A stretch of DNA of 64,000 bases from Methylobacterium cerastii (GCF_022179125.1 NZ_BPQG01000006.1:62001-126000), one strand, 5' to 3'. Counted from the stretch's first letter, positions 27,937 through 37,782 are shown. The notes: generated by a model from the sequence alone, not told the origin. Translations and numbers: made by a program.

Positions 27937-28578
27937 TCAGCTCTTCTTGCGGAACGCGTCGAGGCTGACGACCTCGGCGCTCGCCTCGCCACCGTCGCCG
28001 TCCTTCTTCGCGGCCTTGGCGGCGACACGCGGCTCCTTCTCGTCCGCCTTGCTGGCGTTCTGCGCCGCGGGGAGGGCGGGGATGACCTTCGGGACGTTGC
28101 TGCCGATCGCGGCGATCCCGGTTCCGGCTTTCGGCTTCATCTCGGTGGGCTCGGAGGCCGCGCCGCGCGGGCCGGCCTTCGCGGCGCTCGGCGCCGCGTC
28201 CTCGCCGGCGACCTCGGCGGTTTCGTTCAGGTCGAACTTGAGGCCGAACTGGACCGACGGGTCGAAGAACCCCGACAGGGCATCGAACGGCACCAGAAGA
28301 CGCTCGGGCACGCCCGAGAACGACAGCCCGACCTCGAAGCTGTGCTCGGTGACGCCGAGATCCCAGAACTGGTGCTGGAGGACGATCGTCATGTCCTGCG
28401 GATACTTCTCGCGCAGTGCCTGCGACATCCGCACGCCCGGGGCCTCGGTGCGGAAGGAGACGTAGAAGTGGTGCTCGCCCGCCAAGCCCTCGCGGGCGGC
28501 GTCGGTCAGCACCTTGCGCACGACGCCCCGGAGGGCGTCCTGGACCAGGAGATCGTAGCGGATCAGGTCGTCTGCCAT
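27937..28578 (-). CDS. sspB: ClpXP adaptor SspB, alphaproteobacterial type
   Basis: 213 residues from MADDLIRYDLLVQDALRG. The conserved core includes VVRKVLTDAAREGL, HHFYVSFRTEAPGV, REKYPQDMTIVLQHQFWDL and VGLSFSGVPERLLVPFDAL, which form the SsrA-tag-binding dimer. A long Ala/Lys/Glu linker leads to the C-terminal ClpX-binding tail LDAFRKKS. It tethers tagged proteins to ClpXP, acting downstream of the tmRNA/SmpB system. A longer frame upstream lacks similarity. Confidence 0.95.
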   Translation of the reverse strand: MADDLIRYDLLVQDALRGVVRKVLTDAAREGLAGEHHFYVSFRTEAPGVRMSQALREKYPQDMTIVLQHQFWDLGVTEHSFEVGLSFSGVPERLLVPFDALSGFFDPSVQFGLKFDLNETAEVAGEDAAPSAAKAGPRGAASEPTEMKPKAGTGIAAIGSNVPKVIPALPAAQNASKADEKEPRVAAKAAKKDGDGGEASAEVVSLDAFRKKS

Positions 28579-28900
28579 CTTCGGTCGCTCTGTGCGGTCT
28601 GCCCGACGACCTGTCGCGCGGGACGCGTACCGGATCGGATGAGAAAGGAAGGCGGCTTCCGTCGCCGGAGGCCGGGATACCGAGCGGCCGACGTGCGCCG
28701 TCGCGACACCCTGCCGACCACCGCGCCGGCGGACCTGCCCGGTCGTCCGGCCCGGCAGCGCCATCGTGTCCGATGGCAGGGGGCTACGGTGGACGAAGCG
28801 GATCCGATAGGTTCGAAGTGACCGGCGCGTCGCCAAGAGCGTTCGTCGCCATTCCGGCCTTTCGACCGGACGAGAGAACATAGAGGGGATCGCCGCGGTT
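28579..28900. other. Intergenic region between divergent sspB and CPBP genes
   Basis: 322 bases expected to hold both promoters. A hairpin GCCATCG (28759-28765) / CGATGGC (28770-28776) is present. No gene or clear promoter boxes recognised. Confidence 0.35.
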
Positions 28901-29713
28901 TTGAAGCCCGATCATGGCGCCCTGCCCGTCGACGCCGCCGCACCGTCCGAACCGGGCCGGCGATGGGTCGCGGCCGGGCGCCTCGCCCTGAACCTCGTCG
29001 TCCTGGTCGGGATGCTCCTGCTCTACCTCGCGGTGGCCAGCCTGATGTCGCTGGCCGCGGTGCGGGTGGGCGCCGACCTGCTCGCCGGGATCGACCCGTT
29101 CCTCGACGCGGTGCGGCGTCCCTATGTCGGCGCCACCGAGCTCGTCTGGCGCGAACTCGCCGTCGATGTGCTCCGCCAAGTCTTCTTGGCAGGTCTCGTC
29201 GTGACGGGGGCGCTTGGCCGCGACGGGTCCGCCTGGCGGCGCAGGCTGGCGCTGGACCGCGAGCGCCCGAACGGGATGCGGCCGCGCACCCTGCTGCTGA
29301 TCCTCCTGCTCTGGCCGATCGTACACATCGCCTGGGTCACCGGGACGGCCGAGGCGTTCGGCGCCGCCTTCGGAAGCGGCGTGCGGCTCTCGCCGATGCT
29401 GAGCCCTGCCGCCGTCGCGGTATGGCTCAGCTACGTCGTGGTGCTGGCGCCGGCCGCGGAGGAGATGCTGATGCGCGGCGAGGGCTTCGCCGCCGCCCGC
29501 CGCTTCCTGCCACCCGCGGCGACGATCCTCGTCACGGCACTAGTCTTCGCGCTGGCGCACGTCTCGGCCTGGGGTTTGGCGCGCCCGGTCTCGCTGGCGC
29601 CGCTGGCATTGATGCTCGGCTGGCTGCGCTGGCGCACAGGCCGCCTGTGGCCGTGCATCGCGCTCCACGGCTGGAGCAACCTCGCGCTAATCGCCTACGT
29701 GCTGTGGCCTTAA
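28901..29713 (+). CDS. CPBP-family intramembrane metalloprotease
   Basis: 270 residues with about six to seven membrane helices. The type II CAAX-protease motifs are visible: EEMLMR within APAAEEMLMRGEGF, FALAHVSAWG and a C-terminal HGWSNL. The start is uncertain. TTG at 28901 gives MKPDHGALPVDAAAP and has AGAGGGGAT before it; later starts would trim the cytosolic leader. Bacterial members are linked to processing of membrane-associated peptides, but its target is unknown. Confidence 0.82.
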   Translation: MKPDHGALPVDAAAPSEPGRRWVAAGRLALNLVVLVGMLLLYLAVASLMSLAAVRVGADLLAGIDPFLDAVRRPYVGATELVWRELAVDVLRQVFLAGLVVTGALGRDGSAWRRRLALDRERPNGMRPRTLLLILLLWPIVHIAWVTGTAEAFGAAFGSGVRLSPMLSPAAVAVWLSYVVVLAPAAEEMLMRGEGFAAARRFLPPAATILVTALVFALAHVSAWGLARPVSLAPLALMLGWLRWRTGRLWPCIALHGWSNLALIAYVLWP

Positions 29714-29720
29714 ACCGGCG

Positions 29721-30158
29721 TCAGGCCGACCGGCTCGCCAGCGCTTCGCGCACGGTGCTCGCGACGGCGTTGTTGCGGAGGTCGCGCGGAATCAGAATCG
29801 CGTCCGGGAAGAGGTGCGAGGCGTCGTCCGACATCTCCTCATAGTAGTCGCTCGCCAGGACGATGCGCAGACCCGGCCGGAGGGCACGGGCCTCGACGGC
29901 GAGGCGCGAGCAGCACAGGTCGCCTTCGAGGCCGACATCGGCGACGAGCACGTCCACCGGCAACCCGAGGACGAGAACCGTGAGGGCATCGACACCGCTG
30001 TCACAGGCCGTGGCCTGATAGCCTGCGCGGCGTATCTGATTGGATACCTCATCCCGCCAGCGCTTCTGCCGGCCGGCGACGAGGACTTGGACCCCATAAC
30101 AGCCGCCTGGGGGCTGGGGGGCGTTCACGAGCGTTTGTGCGCTGGTGTTTTGCGGCAT
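29721..30158 (-). CDS. Degenerate response-regulator receiver protein
   Basis: 145 residues from MPQNTSAQTLVNAPQ. From residue 25 it follows the receiver fold (QVLVAGRQKRWRDEVSNQI; VDVLVADVGLEG; LRIVLASDYYEEM). The putative phospho-acceptor Asp in LVADVG is kept, but the acidic pair after the first strand is replaced by Gly-Arg and the late Lys is Arg (ILIPRDL). Normal magnesium-dependent phosphorylation is therefore doubtful. No output domain and no adjacent kinase. Confidence 0.72.
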   Translation of the reverse strand: MPQNTSAQTLVNAPQPPGGCYGVQVLVAGRQKRWRDEVSNQIRRAGYQATACDSGVDALTVLVLGLPVDVLVADVGLEGDLCCSRLAVEARALRPGLRIVLASDYYEEMSDDASHLFPDAILIPRDLRNNAVASTVREALASRSA

Positions 30159-30375
30159 TCCGCGTTCGACTCGGCGTTCGCGTTGCATCGCAGCATGCTA
30201 GGCCGGGACGGCGCGGTCGCGCAAGCCCCCCGCCGCGATTGCGCCTTATTCCCAAGCCGGCACGCCCAGGAAGCGGGCATGCGCTCCGATCGGGCAGGCG
30301 GTTGACCGCTGCGGGGCTCGCGGGGCAACAGGACCCCGTCGCCGGCGATGCCGCGATCGAATGGAGAGGGTATCG

Positions 30376-31626
30376 ATGTCGTCCGCAAAGTCTCCCTCCG
30401 TCTCCCCGCTCGCGCCGGCCTCAATGCCGACCCTGCCAGCGATCCGCGGCGTCGGGCTCGCCACCGCCCAGGCCGGCATCCGCTATTCCGGCCGCACCGA
30501 CGTCCTTTATGTCGGCCTCGACGCCGGCACCGCGGCCGCCGGCGTGTTTACCCGCTCGCGCTGCCCCTCCGCGCCGGTCGATTGGTGCCGCGAGGCGCTT
30601 GCCGCCGGCTCGGCGCAGGTGCTGGTCGTGAACTCCGGTAACGCCAATGCGTTCACGGGGTCGCGAGGACGGGACGCGGTGGCGCTGACGGCGCGGATCG
30701 CCGCCGCCGCCGCCGGTTGCACCGAGGGCGAGGTCTTCGTCGCCTCCACCGGCGTCATCGGGGAACCCCTCGATGCGACCAAGTTCGAGGGCGTGCTGGC
30801 CGAGTGCGCCGCCCGCACGGCCGCGGGAGCCGAGGCCTGGGACGCCGCCGCCCGGGCGATCATGACCACCGACACCTTCCCGAAATCCGCGAGCCGCACG
30901 GCCGAGATCGACGGCGTGGCGGTGACGATCAACGGCATCGCCAAGGGCGCCGGCATGATCGCGCCCGACATGGCGACGATGCTCGCTTTCGTGTTCACCG
31001 ACGCGGCGCTGCCGCAGCCGGTGCTTCAGGCGATGCTGACGGCGGGCGCGGACAAGAGCTTCAACTGCGTGACCGTGGACGGCGACACCTCGACCTCCGA
31101 CACGCTGATGCTGTTCGCCACCGGTGCCGCCGCCACGGTCCCGGTCTCGGACGCGGCGGACCCGCGGCTCGCAGGCTTTCGCGCGGCCTTGGACGACCTG
31201 CTGATCGAGCTGGCGCAGCTCGTCGCCAAGGACGGCGAGGGCGCGCGCAAGTTCGTCACCGTGGAGGTCGGCGGCGCCGAGAGCGACGCCTCGGCGCACC
31301 GCATCGCGATGTCGATCGCCAACTCACCGCTGGTCAAGACCGCGGTCGCCGGCGAGGACGCCAACTGGGGCCGCGTTGTGATGGCCGTCGGCAAGGCCGG
31401 CGAGCCCGCCGACCGCGACCGCCTTGCGATCTGGTTCGGCGACGTGCGCGTCGCCGTCGCCGGGGCGCGTGACCCGGATTACAGCGAGGACGCTGCGAGC
31501 GCGGTGATGCGCAAATCCGATGTCGTCGTCCGGGTCGACCTCGGCCTCGGAGCCGGCAAGGCCCGGGTTTGGACCTGCGACCTCACCAAGGGCTACATCG
31601 AGATCAACGGGGATTACCGCTCGTGA
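30376..31626 (+). CDS. argJ: Bifunctional ornithine acetyltransferase / N-acetylglutamate synthase
   Basis: 416 residues from ATG 30376, preceded by GAGAGGG. The self-cleavage and nucleophile motif is [16 protein letters not shown], where the Thr of MATML becomes the N-terminal nucleophile of the beta chain. GNANAFTG and [16 protein letters not shown] are also conserved. It recycles acetyl groups in arginine synthesis. Its stop overlaps the GTG start of the next gene, pointing to cotranscription. Confidence 0.96.
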   Translation: MSSAKSPSVSPLAPASMPTLPAIRGVGLATAQAGIRYSGRTDVLYVGLDAGTAAAGVFTRSRCPSAPVDWCREALAAGSAQVLVVNSGNANAFTGSRGRDAVALTARIAAAAAGCTEGEVFVASTGVIGEPLDATKFEGVLAECAARTAAGAEAWDAAARAIMTTDTFPKSASRTAEIDGVAVTINGIAKGAGMIAPDMATMLAFVFTDAALPQPVLQAMLTAGADKSFNCVTVDGDTSTSDTLMLFATGAAATVPVSDAADPRLAGFRAALDDLLIELAQLVAKDGEGARKFVTVEVGGAESDASAHRIAMSIANSPLVKTAVAGEDANWGRVVMAVGKAGEPADRDRLAIWFGDVRVAVAGARDPDYSEDAASAVMRKSDVVVRVDLGLGAGKARVWTCDLTKGYIEINGDYRS

Positions 31627-32330
31627 GGCGCGTCGCCACTGCACTCATTATCCTGCCCGTCGTCGCGGCGCTGCCGGCGCATGCCGACGACGACGCCTGC
31701 CGTCGCGGCATCACCGTCACCGGCCGGGCTCAGACGACGCGGGCGCCGGACTTCGCCGAGGTGACGGTCGGCGTCGAGGCGCGGGCGGGCAACGCCGCCG
31801 CGGCCCTCGACGCGACCTCTAAGGGCGTGGCCGGCGTCGTCGCGCTCGGCCGCGAGGTCGGCATCCCGGTCGGCGACATCGGCACCGCCGCGGTCGTGCT
31901 CGAGCCTGCTACCCGCACGATCACCCGACCGAACGGCACGAGCCAGGACGAGCCCGACGGCTACCGGGCGTCGAACCGCGTCACCCTGCGGCTCGCCGAT
32001 ATGAGCCGCCTCGGCGACCTGCTGCGACGATCGCTCGAAGCGGGGGCCAACCGGATCGATTCCATCGGCTTCGGGCTGACCGATCCCGACCGCGTCGAGG
32101 CGGCCTTGCAGGTCGACGCGGCGCGCACTGCCCGCACGCAGGCTGCGGCGCTCGCCGAAGCCGTCGGCGCGCGGCTGGGCAGCCTCTGCTCGCTCGTCGC
32201 GAACCGCACGTCCGTCCCGATGGGACTTCAGGCGAGCCGCGCTGTGGCATCGCCGAAGCGCGTCCCGATCGAAGCAGGGACGATCAGCAGTTCGGCCGAG
32301 GTCACCGCCACCTTTGCGATCGGCCGATGA
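31623..32330 (+). CDS. SIMPL-domain (DUF541) periplasmic protein
   Basis: 235 residues from a GTG start that overlaps the argJ stop (GTGA). The N-terminus [21 protein letters not shown] is a signal peptide. The core [24 protein letters not shown] and [22 protein letters not shown] is the SIMPL/Oxidative-stress-defence fold. Function is poorly known. The frame can be extended upstream within argJ, but the signal peptide supports this start. Confidence 0.85.
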   Translation: MRRVATALIILPVVAALPAHADDDACRRGITVTGRAQTTRAPDFAEVTVGVEARAGNAAAALDATSKGVAGVVALGREVGIPVGDIGTAAVVLEPATRTITRPNGTSQDEPDGYRASNRVTLRLADMSRLGDLLRRSLEAGANRIDSIGFGLTDPDRVEAALQVDAARTARTQAAALAEAVGARLGSLCSLVANRTSVPMGLQASRAVASPKRVPIEAGTISSSAEVTATFAIGR

Positions 32331-32755
32331 GCACCGCCGTGCCTGCGCCGGTGCGCCTGCTCCTCGTCGTCGCCGTGGCGCTTGTCGACCACGATGGCCG
32401 CGTGCTCGTCAGCGAGCGTCCGCCCGGCAAGCAGCTGGCGGGGCTTTGGGAGTTCCCAGGCGGCAAGGTCGAGCCAGGCGAGCGCCCCGAGGCGACGCTC
32501 ATCCGCGAGCTCGCCGAGGAGATCGACATCCGCGTCGAGGAACCGTGCCTGGCGCCGCTCACCTTCGCGAGCCACGCCTACCCGGACTTCCACCTTCTGA
32601 TGCCGCTCTACGTCTGCCGTCGCTGGAACGGCACGCCGCGCTCGCTCGAGGGGCAGGCGATCAAGTGGGTGCGCCCGCGCGACCTCCGCGACCTCGCCAT
32701 GCCGCCGGCCGACGAGCCGCTGATCCCCTACCTGATCGACCTTCTCGGCCCCTGA
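32327..32755 (+). CDS. mutT: Nudix hydrolase, MutT type (8-oxo-dGTP pyrophosphatase)
   Basis: 142 residues overlapping the previous stop (ATGA). The Nudix box GX5EX7REUxEEx spans residues 45-67 (WEFPGGKVEPGE ... RELAEEID). LAGLWEFPGGK is typical of MutT. It removes oxidised nucleotides from the pool. It is third in the argJ-SIMPL-mutT run. Confidence 0.92.
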   Translation: MSTAVPAPVRLLLVVAVALVDHDGRVLVSERPPGKQLAGLWEFPGGKVEPGERPEATLIRELAEEIDIRVEEPCLAPLTFASHAYPDFHLLMPLYVCRRWNGTPRSLEGQAIKWVRPRDLRDLAMPPADEPLIPYLIDLLGP

Positions 32756-32761
32756 GGTCTC

Positions 32762-33295
32762 TTAGCGGAAGCCGGCCACGCGGCGGTCGCGCTTGCGCTC
32801 GGCCGCCGGCTGATAGGCGATCTGGGCGTGGTGCGTGCAGTAGGGCAGGCCGGTGATCGAGCGCGCGCCGCAGAATCCGAATTCCGGCGTGGTCGGGTCG
32901 CCGATCGGCCAACGGCACATCGATTCCCGGAGGTCCATGATCGTCACCCGCTGCGAGGCGGCGAGCGCCACGGGCTCGGGCTTGGCGGCCGGGACGGGGA
33001 AGTCCGGTGCGAGCCGGTGCGAAAGGATCGCTACTGGCTCGGGCGCCTCGACCTCGACCACGGCGATGGCCGTCTCGATCTCGACCTCCTGGGCGGGCTT
33101 GCGCCGGGCGGCCGTCGCATCCTCGACCGGCTTCAACACGCGGCCGGACAGCCCGAGCCGGTGCACCTTGCCGATCACCGCGTTGCGGGTGACGCCGCCG
33201 AGCTGCGCCGCGATCTTGCTCGCGCTCTGGCCGTCTTCCCACAGCTGGCGCAGCAGCGTCACCCGCTCGTCCGTCCAACTCAAGATGGTATCCAT
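32762..33295 (-). CDS. gcrA: GcrA cell-cycle regulator
   Basis: 177 residues from MDTILSWTDERVTLLRQLWEDG. The N-terminal helix-turn-helix (SASKIAAQLGGVTRNAVIGK, VHRLGLSGR) and the C-terminal Cys/His-rich segment (CRWPIGDP, FCGARSITGLPYCTHHA) match GcrA. In Caulobacter it binds sigma70 and methylated GANTC promoters to drive cell-cycle genes. It is convergent with mutT, with only six bases between stops. Confidence 0.96.
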   Translation of the reverse strand: MDTILSWTDERVTLLRQLWEDGQSASKIAAQLGGVTRNAVIGKVHRLGLSGRVLKPVEDATAARRKPAQEVEIETAIAVVEVEAPEPVAILSHRLAPDFPVPAAKPEPVALAASQRVTIMDLRESMCRWPIGDPTTPEFGFCGARSITGLPYCTHHAQIAYQPAAERKRDRRVAGFR

Positions 33296-33710
33296 GGTCT
33301 CGCCCCTCCCGATCTGAACCCGCGGGCTGCCTCGATCCCCGGCAGTGAAGGCGCGGATCGGACGCGACCTGTCCTCGCGATCCGGCCGCTCCCGAAGCTC
33401 GGGACAAGGCCGGCGCGAAGCCCGTCGTGCGCGCCGCTGGTCATGACGCCGTACCCCCCTGAGGCATCCGGCGACGCAGTCAACCTACAGGACCGTTCTC
33501 CGCCGATGCAAGGGCGCGGGAACCGGAGCGAAGGCTGTCCACCGACCAATGTCCGCACGGGAACCCAGGCGTTCCGGACGGCACGCGTGTGACCCTGGTG
33601 CACCACCTGTGGGCGTACGGTTCCATTGCCGCCGAAGGCCAGGAACGGTACTATGGCCAAGCTCGTTCGCTTGCCGTGACGGCGCTCGTCGGGCTTGGGG
33701 TTTTTTGACG
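33296..33710. other. Intergenic region between divergent gcrA and patatin genes
   Basis: 415 bases with no convincing gene. GGATCG at about 33356 and CGATCC at about 33380 form a loose dyad. The patatin gene has no clear Shine-Dalgarno (GTTTTTTGACG before ATG). Regulatory sites for gcrA are expected here, but no exact TTAA-N7-TTAA site was found. Confidence 0.35.
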
Positions 33711-34898
33711 ATGTCGCGTCGATATGGTTGGCTGCGCGAGTGCCTCGTGCTCGCTTTTGCGGCCCAGCTTGCCGCCTGCTCCTCGGTGCCGAGGATTCCG
33801 TACACGGCCGCCGAGGCGGCGGTGGCCGGCGTGCCAGGCATCCCCGGCGCGCGCGTGTTTTCCGACGCCTCGGTCGAGACCTTCACCGAGATGGCCGCAA
33901 CCCCCCAGAACAAGCGCCAGGGCTTCAGCTATCTCGCCCTGTCCGGCGGCGGCGGGGACGGCGCCTACGGGGCCGGCGTGCTCAACGGCTGGTCGGCTTC
34001 GGGCACGCGGCCGGAATTCTCGCTGGTGTCGGGCGTCAGCACGGGATCGCTGATCGCGCCGTTCGCGTTCCTCGGCACCTCGTACGATTCCTATCTCACT
34101 GACATTTACACCAGCGGCATCGCCGGTACCCTGGTGCAGAGCCCGAGCGTGGTGAACGTGCTGTTCGGCTCCGGCCTGTTCGGCGACGGGCGCCTGCGCG
34201 ACCTCGTCGGCCGCTACGTCAACGCCGACCTGCTCGCGGCCATCGCCGCCGAGCACGCCAAGGGCCGCCGCCTGCTGGTGGTGACGACGAACCTCGACAG
34301 CCAGCGCGCCACGATCTGGAACATGGGCGCCATCGCCGCGAGCGGCGCGCCGAACGCGGTCGACCTGTTCCGCGACGTGCTCACCGCGTCGGCGAGCATC
34401 CCGGCGGTGTTCCCGCCCCAGCTCATCGACGTGCAGGCCGACGGGCGCGCCTTCCAGGAGCTGCATGTCGACGGCTCCGTGGTCACGCCGGTCTTCACCC
34501 TGCCGCAGGCCCTGCTGCTCCGCGACAAGCGCCTGCAAACCGGGCAGCGGGGGCGGATCTACGTCATCATCAACGGCCGCCTGGAGCCGGAATTCGACGT
34601 GACGCAGAACAACACCCTGTCGATCGTCGGGCGCTCCTTCACCACCGCGAGCCGTGCGCGCAGCCGCCAGACGTTGGCCGCAACGTACGCCTTCGCCCGC
34701 GAGAACGGCATCGGCTTCAACCTCACCTACATCCCGGAGGACGGGCCTAAGCTCGCCACGCCGGACGGCTTCGACACCACCTACATGCGCAACCTCTACG
34801 AAGCCGGCTTCGAGCGCGCGAAGACCGGGCGCTTCTGGGAGAACACGGTGCCGGCCGCGCCCCTGACGAAGGCGATCGCCACCGCCGCCACACGGTAG
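33711..34898 (+). CDS. Patatin-like phospholipase lipoprotein
   Basis: 395 residues from MSRRYGWLRECLVLAFAAQL with lipobox LAAC (Cys23), so outer- or inner-membrane anchored. Patatin motifs: oxyanion loop GGGGDGAYGAG (about 79-89), nucleophile elbow GVSTG with Ser110, and the catalytic Asp in HVDGSV (Asp254). It is expected to hydrolyse acyl-lipid esters. The frame extends upstream without similarity, and the signal peptide fixes this start. Confidence 0.9.
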   Translation: MSRRYGWLRECLVLAFAAQLAACSSVPRIPYTAAEAAVAGVPGIPGARVFSDASVETFTEMAATPQNKRQGFSYLALSGGGGDGAYGAGVLNGWSASGTRPEFSLVSGVSTGSLIAPFAFLGTSYDSYLTDIYTSGIAGTLVQSPSVVNVLFGSGLFGDGRLRDLVGRYVNADLLAAIAAEHAKGRRLLVVTTNLDSQRATIWNMGAIAASGAPNAVDLFRDVLTASASIPAVFPPQLIDVQADGRAFQELHVDGSVVTPVFTLPQALLLRDKRLQTGQRGRIYVIINGRLEPEFDVTQNNTLSIVGRSFTTASRARSRQTLAATYAFARENGIGFNLTYIPEDGPKLATPDGFDTTYMRNLYEAGFERAKTGRFWENTVPAAPLTKAIATAATR

Positions 34899-34938
34899 GG
34901 CCGCGTCGCTCGCACTATTTGCTGCAGTGCGGTAGGGA

Positions 34939-34961
34939 GTGGGGAGCGCCTCCGCTCCCAC
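34939..34961. repeat. Hairpin before the ABC-F gene
   Basis: GTGGGgAGCG (34939-34948) pairs with CGCTCCCAC (34953-34961) with one bulge and a four-base loop. It sits 16 bases upstream of the ABC-F ATG and could end the patatin transcript or affect translation of the next gene. Confidence 0.4.
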
Positions 34962-34976
34962 CCCGTGACCCCTATC

Positions 34977-36602
34977 ATGCTGCAGATCGATGACCTGACC
35001 TTCAACATGTGGGGGCGGCGCTTCTTCACGAAGGCTAGCGTGGCGATCCCGCCCGGCGCCAAGGTCGGGATCGTCGGGCGCAACGGCGTCGGCAAGTCGA
35101 CCCTGTTCAAGATCGTGCTGGGCGAGTTCCAGCCGGATTCTGGTACGGTGTTCCTGCCCAAGACCGCGCGCATCGGCGCCGTCGATCAGGAGCATCCGGC
35201 GACGCCGGTCAGCCTGATCGACACGATCCTCGCCGCCGACGTCGAGCGCGACGCCCTCTACGCCGAGCTCGAGACCGCCGAGCCCGAGCGCATGGGCGAG
35301 ATCTACGGCCGGCTGATCGAGATCGATGCCGACCGGGCGCCGGCCCGCGCCGGCGAGATCCTGGCGGGCCTCGGCTTCTCGGTGGCCGACCTCGAGCGGC
35401 CCATGTCCGAGTTCTCCGGCGGCTGGCGCATGCGGGTCGCGCTGGCGGCGGCGTTGTTTACCGCCCCCGATGTGCTGCTGCTCGACGAGCCGACGAACTA
35501 CCTCGACCTCGAAGGCGCGCTGTGGCTGGAGGCGCGGCTGAAGCGCTATCCGCATTCGGCGCTGATCATCAGCCACGACCGCGAGCTGCTGAACAACTCC
35601 GTCGATTCGATCCTGCACGTCGCCAACGGGCAACTCGAACTCTACGCCGGCGGCTACGACGACTTCGAGCGGCGCCGCGCCGAGAAGGCCCGGCTCCAGC
35701 TCTCGGCCAAGGCCAAGCAGGACGCCGAGCGCGCCCATCTTCAGAGCTTCATCGACCGCTTCAAGGCGAAGGCTTCGAAGGCGGCGCAGGCGCAGTCACG
35801 GGTCAAGCGCCTGGCCAAGCTCGAACCGATTGCGACGACGATCGAGGAGCACGTGGCGCCGTTCCACCTGCCGTCGCCGAAGCGCCCGCTGGCGCCGCCG
35901 CTGATGCATCTCACCGACGTCGAGGTCGGCTACGGCGACGACCCAGCGATCCTGCGCGACCTGAACCTGACCCTCGACATCGACGACCGCATTGGCCTGC
36001 TCGGCGTCAACGGTGCCGGCAAGTCGACCTTCGCCAAGATGGCCGCCGGCGCCCTCGACATCCGCTCGGGGCGGATGACACGCGAAGGCCGAGTGCAGGT
36101 CGGCTGGTTCCACCAGCACCAGATCGAGGCGATGGACCCAAAGGACACGCCGCTCGCGATCATCCGGCGCGAGCGCCCGGAGGACAGCGAATCTGCGCGC
36201 CGCGGCAAGCTCGCGAGCTTCGGCCTCGCCTACGAGAAGCAGGAGACCACGGTCGATTCGCTCTCGGGCGGCGAGCGGGCGCGGCTGCTGCTCAACCTCG
36301 TGGCGATGCGGGCGCCCCACCTCCTGATCCTCGACGAGCCGACCAACCACCTCGACATCGACAGCCGCCGGGCGCTGCTCGATGCGCTGAACGATTACGA
36401 GGGCGCGGTCATCCTCATCACCCACGACCGCTCGCTGATGGAGCTGGTCGCCGACCGCCTGTGGCTCGCGGCCGACAACACGGTGAGACCGTTTGCCGGT
36501 GACATGGACGAGTACGCCAAGTTCGTCCTCGATCGATCCCGCGCCGGCAAGAGCGCGCCGGGGCAGGGGCGCGAGAAGAAAGGTAAGAAGCGGGCGGCGT
36601 GA
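34977..36602 (+). CDS. ABC-F ATPase (YheS-like)
   Basis: 541 residues from MLQIDDLTFNMWGRRFF; a GTG at 34965 would add four residues. Two ABC domains: Walker A GRNGVGKST with signature FSGGWRMRVALA and LLLDEPTNYLDL; then GVNGAGKST, LSGGERARLLL and LILDEPTNHLDI. A linker rich in Lys/Arg/Ala joins them. No membrane segments. ABC-F proteins act at the ribosomal E site. It is a different paralogue from the Uup-like gene at the window start. Confidence 0.93.
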   Translation: MLQIDDLTFNMWGRRFFTKASVAIPPGAKVGIVGRNGVGKSTLFKIVLGEFQPDSGTVFLPKTARIGAVDQEHPATPVSLIDTILAADVERDALYAELETAEPERMGEIYGRLIEIDADRAPARAGEILAGLGFSVADLERPMSEFSGGWRMRVALAAALFTAPDVLLLDEPTNYLDLEGALWLEARLKRYPHSALIISHDRELLNNSVDSILHVANGQLELYAGGYDDFERRRAEKARLQLSAKAKQDAERAHLQSFIDRFKAKASKAAQAQSRVKRLAKLEPIATTIEEHVAPFHLPSPKRPLAPPLMHLTDVEVGYGDDPAILRDLNLTLDIDDRIGLLGVNGAGKSTFAKMAAGALDIRSGRMTREGRVQVGWFHQHQIEAMDPKDTPLAIIRRERPEDSESARRGKLASFGLAYEKQETTVDSLSGGERARLLLNLVAMRAPHLLILDEPTNHLDIDSRRALLDALNDYEGAVILITHDRSLMELVADRLWLAADNTVRPFAGDMDEYAKFVLDRSRAGKSAPGQGREKKGKKRAA

Positions 36603-36684
36603 CCGGCGCGCTTACAGGTCGTTAACGCCGGTCTGCAATAAAGGCGCTCCGTGCCCGCCGGCCCGCGGGGGGAGCCGCCGATCG

Positions 36685-37044
36685 ATGAGTTTCGCTGCAA
36701 ACGCCTATGCCCGCACCGCGCAGAGCGTGCTCAGCCCGCGCGAGGCTGAAGCCGCCGTGCTGATCAAGGCCGCGCGCCAGCTCGAATCGGTGCGCGACAA
36801 CTGGAACGATGCCGGCGGCTCGCTGAACAAGGCTCTGAACTTCAATCAGAAGGTCTGGACGCTCCTCGCGACCGGCGCGACGGCTCCGGAGAACCCGCTG
36901 CCGTCCGAGGTCAAGGACAACATCGCCGGCCTTTCGGTGTTCGTGTTCCGGCGGATCGTCGACACCCTCGTCGAACCGAAGCCCGAGAACCTGACGGCGC
37001 TGATCAACATCAACCAGCAGGTCGCCGCGGGTCTGCGCACCTGA
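36685..37044 (+). CDS. flaF: Flagellar biosynthesis regulator FlaF
   Basis: 119 residues from MSFAANAYARTAQSVLSPREAE. The conserved pattern NDAGGSLNKALNFNQKVW and NPLPSEVKDNIAGLSVFVF matches FlaF. In Caulobacter FlaF is needed for flagellin translation or secretion, opposing FlbT. An upstream TTACAGGTCGTTAAC (about 36612) resembles a CtrA site but has only six bases between halves. It begins the flagellin island. Confidence 0.93.
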   Translation: MSFAANAYARTAQSVLSPREAEAAVLIKAARQLESVRDNWNDAGGSLNKALNFNQKVWTLLATGATAPENPLPSEVKDNIAGLSVFVFRRIVDTLVEPKPENLTALININQQVAAGLRT

Positions 37045-37392
37045 TCGCCGAATAAGCTGCGCCTCCGCGACGGGGGCGCGGCGTCGGTCTGCACGACCGG
37101 TACGATGCGGTCGACGAGACCCGAGCTGTGCCGTGCGCGCGTGGATGGCCTTCGATCGCGCACCGCCGGATGCCGAAGGCCGTGCGACGGCCGACCACAC
37201 CTGCCAAGTCATCTTGAATTGCGGACGGGAGCCGGAAGCGTCCGAAAAGACTTCCCGCCTTTGCCCGCTCTATAAAGAGCGCCTCCGTGGTTTGAAGGCG
37301 TGGCCATTTCCGGACGGTGTCGTGCCGTGAAGACGCCGACTGACCATCCGTTTTCCCCCGATCGTACCATTGCCTCGGTTTGAAACCGAAAT
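37045..37392. other. Intergenic region between convergent flaF and flbT
   Basis: 348 bases with no gene. It contains a perfect hairpin CGCTCT (37266-37271), ATAA, AGAGCG (37276-37281), and GGCCGT-GCG-ACGGCC near 37181. Neither has a T-run. The genes converge, so much of it may be untranslated 3' sequence. Confidence 0.4.
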
Positions 37393-37782
37393 TCAAGCCT
37401 TGAGCCGCTGCGCGAGCTCCAGCTCGTACTGGATCAGCTCCTTGCACCGCTTGAGCGCCCGGTAGAAGTCGGCGCTCGCGATATGCTCGTGCATGTCGTG
37501 GATGTACGGGGCCATGCTCGGGGCTGCCTTCATCAGTTCGGTGGCCTGGACGACGAAGGCGTCCTCGGCCTCAGGCGGGTTCGAGGCGAGGTACATCACG
37601 GTCAGCGTGAGGTAGAGCCGCTTGCAGGCCGTGTCGGCCTCGCTTTCCAGGATGATGTCGCTCTCGCGCAGGAACGGCGTCACCGTCTCGATGACGAAGC
37701 TGGAGCGGCGCGATCCGTTGCGGATCGCCGTTCCGCCGATCAGCAAACGCTCGAACGGCTTTAGCTCGATCTTGAGAGGCAT
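37393..37782 (-). CDS. flbT: Flagellin translation repressor FlbT
   Basis: 129 residues from MPLKIELKPFERLLIGGTAI, with NGSRRSSFVIETVTPFLRE and CKRLYLTLTVMYL, all FlbT signatures. In Caulobacter FlbT binds the 5' untranslated region of flagellin mRNA and promotes its decay until the hook is complete. Here it is divergent from the flagellin gene, with 241 bases between starts. Confidence 0.95.
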   Translation of the reverse strand: MPLKIELKPFERLLIGGTAIRNGSRRSSFVIETVTPFLRESDIILESEADTACKRLYLTLTVMYLASNPPEAEDAFVVQATELMKAAPSMAPYIHDMHEHIASADFYRALKRCKELIQYELELAQRLKA

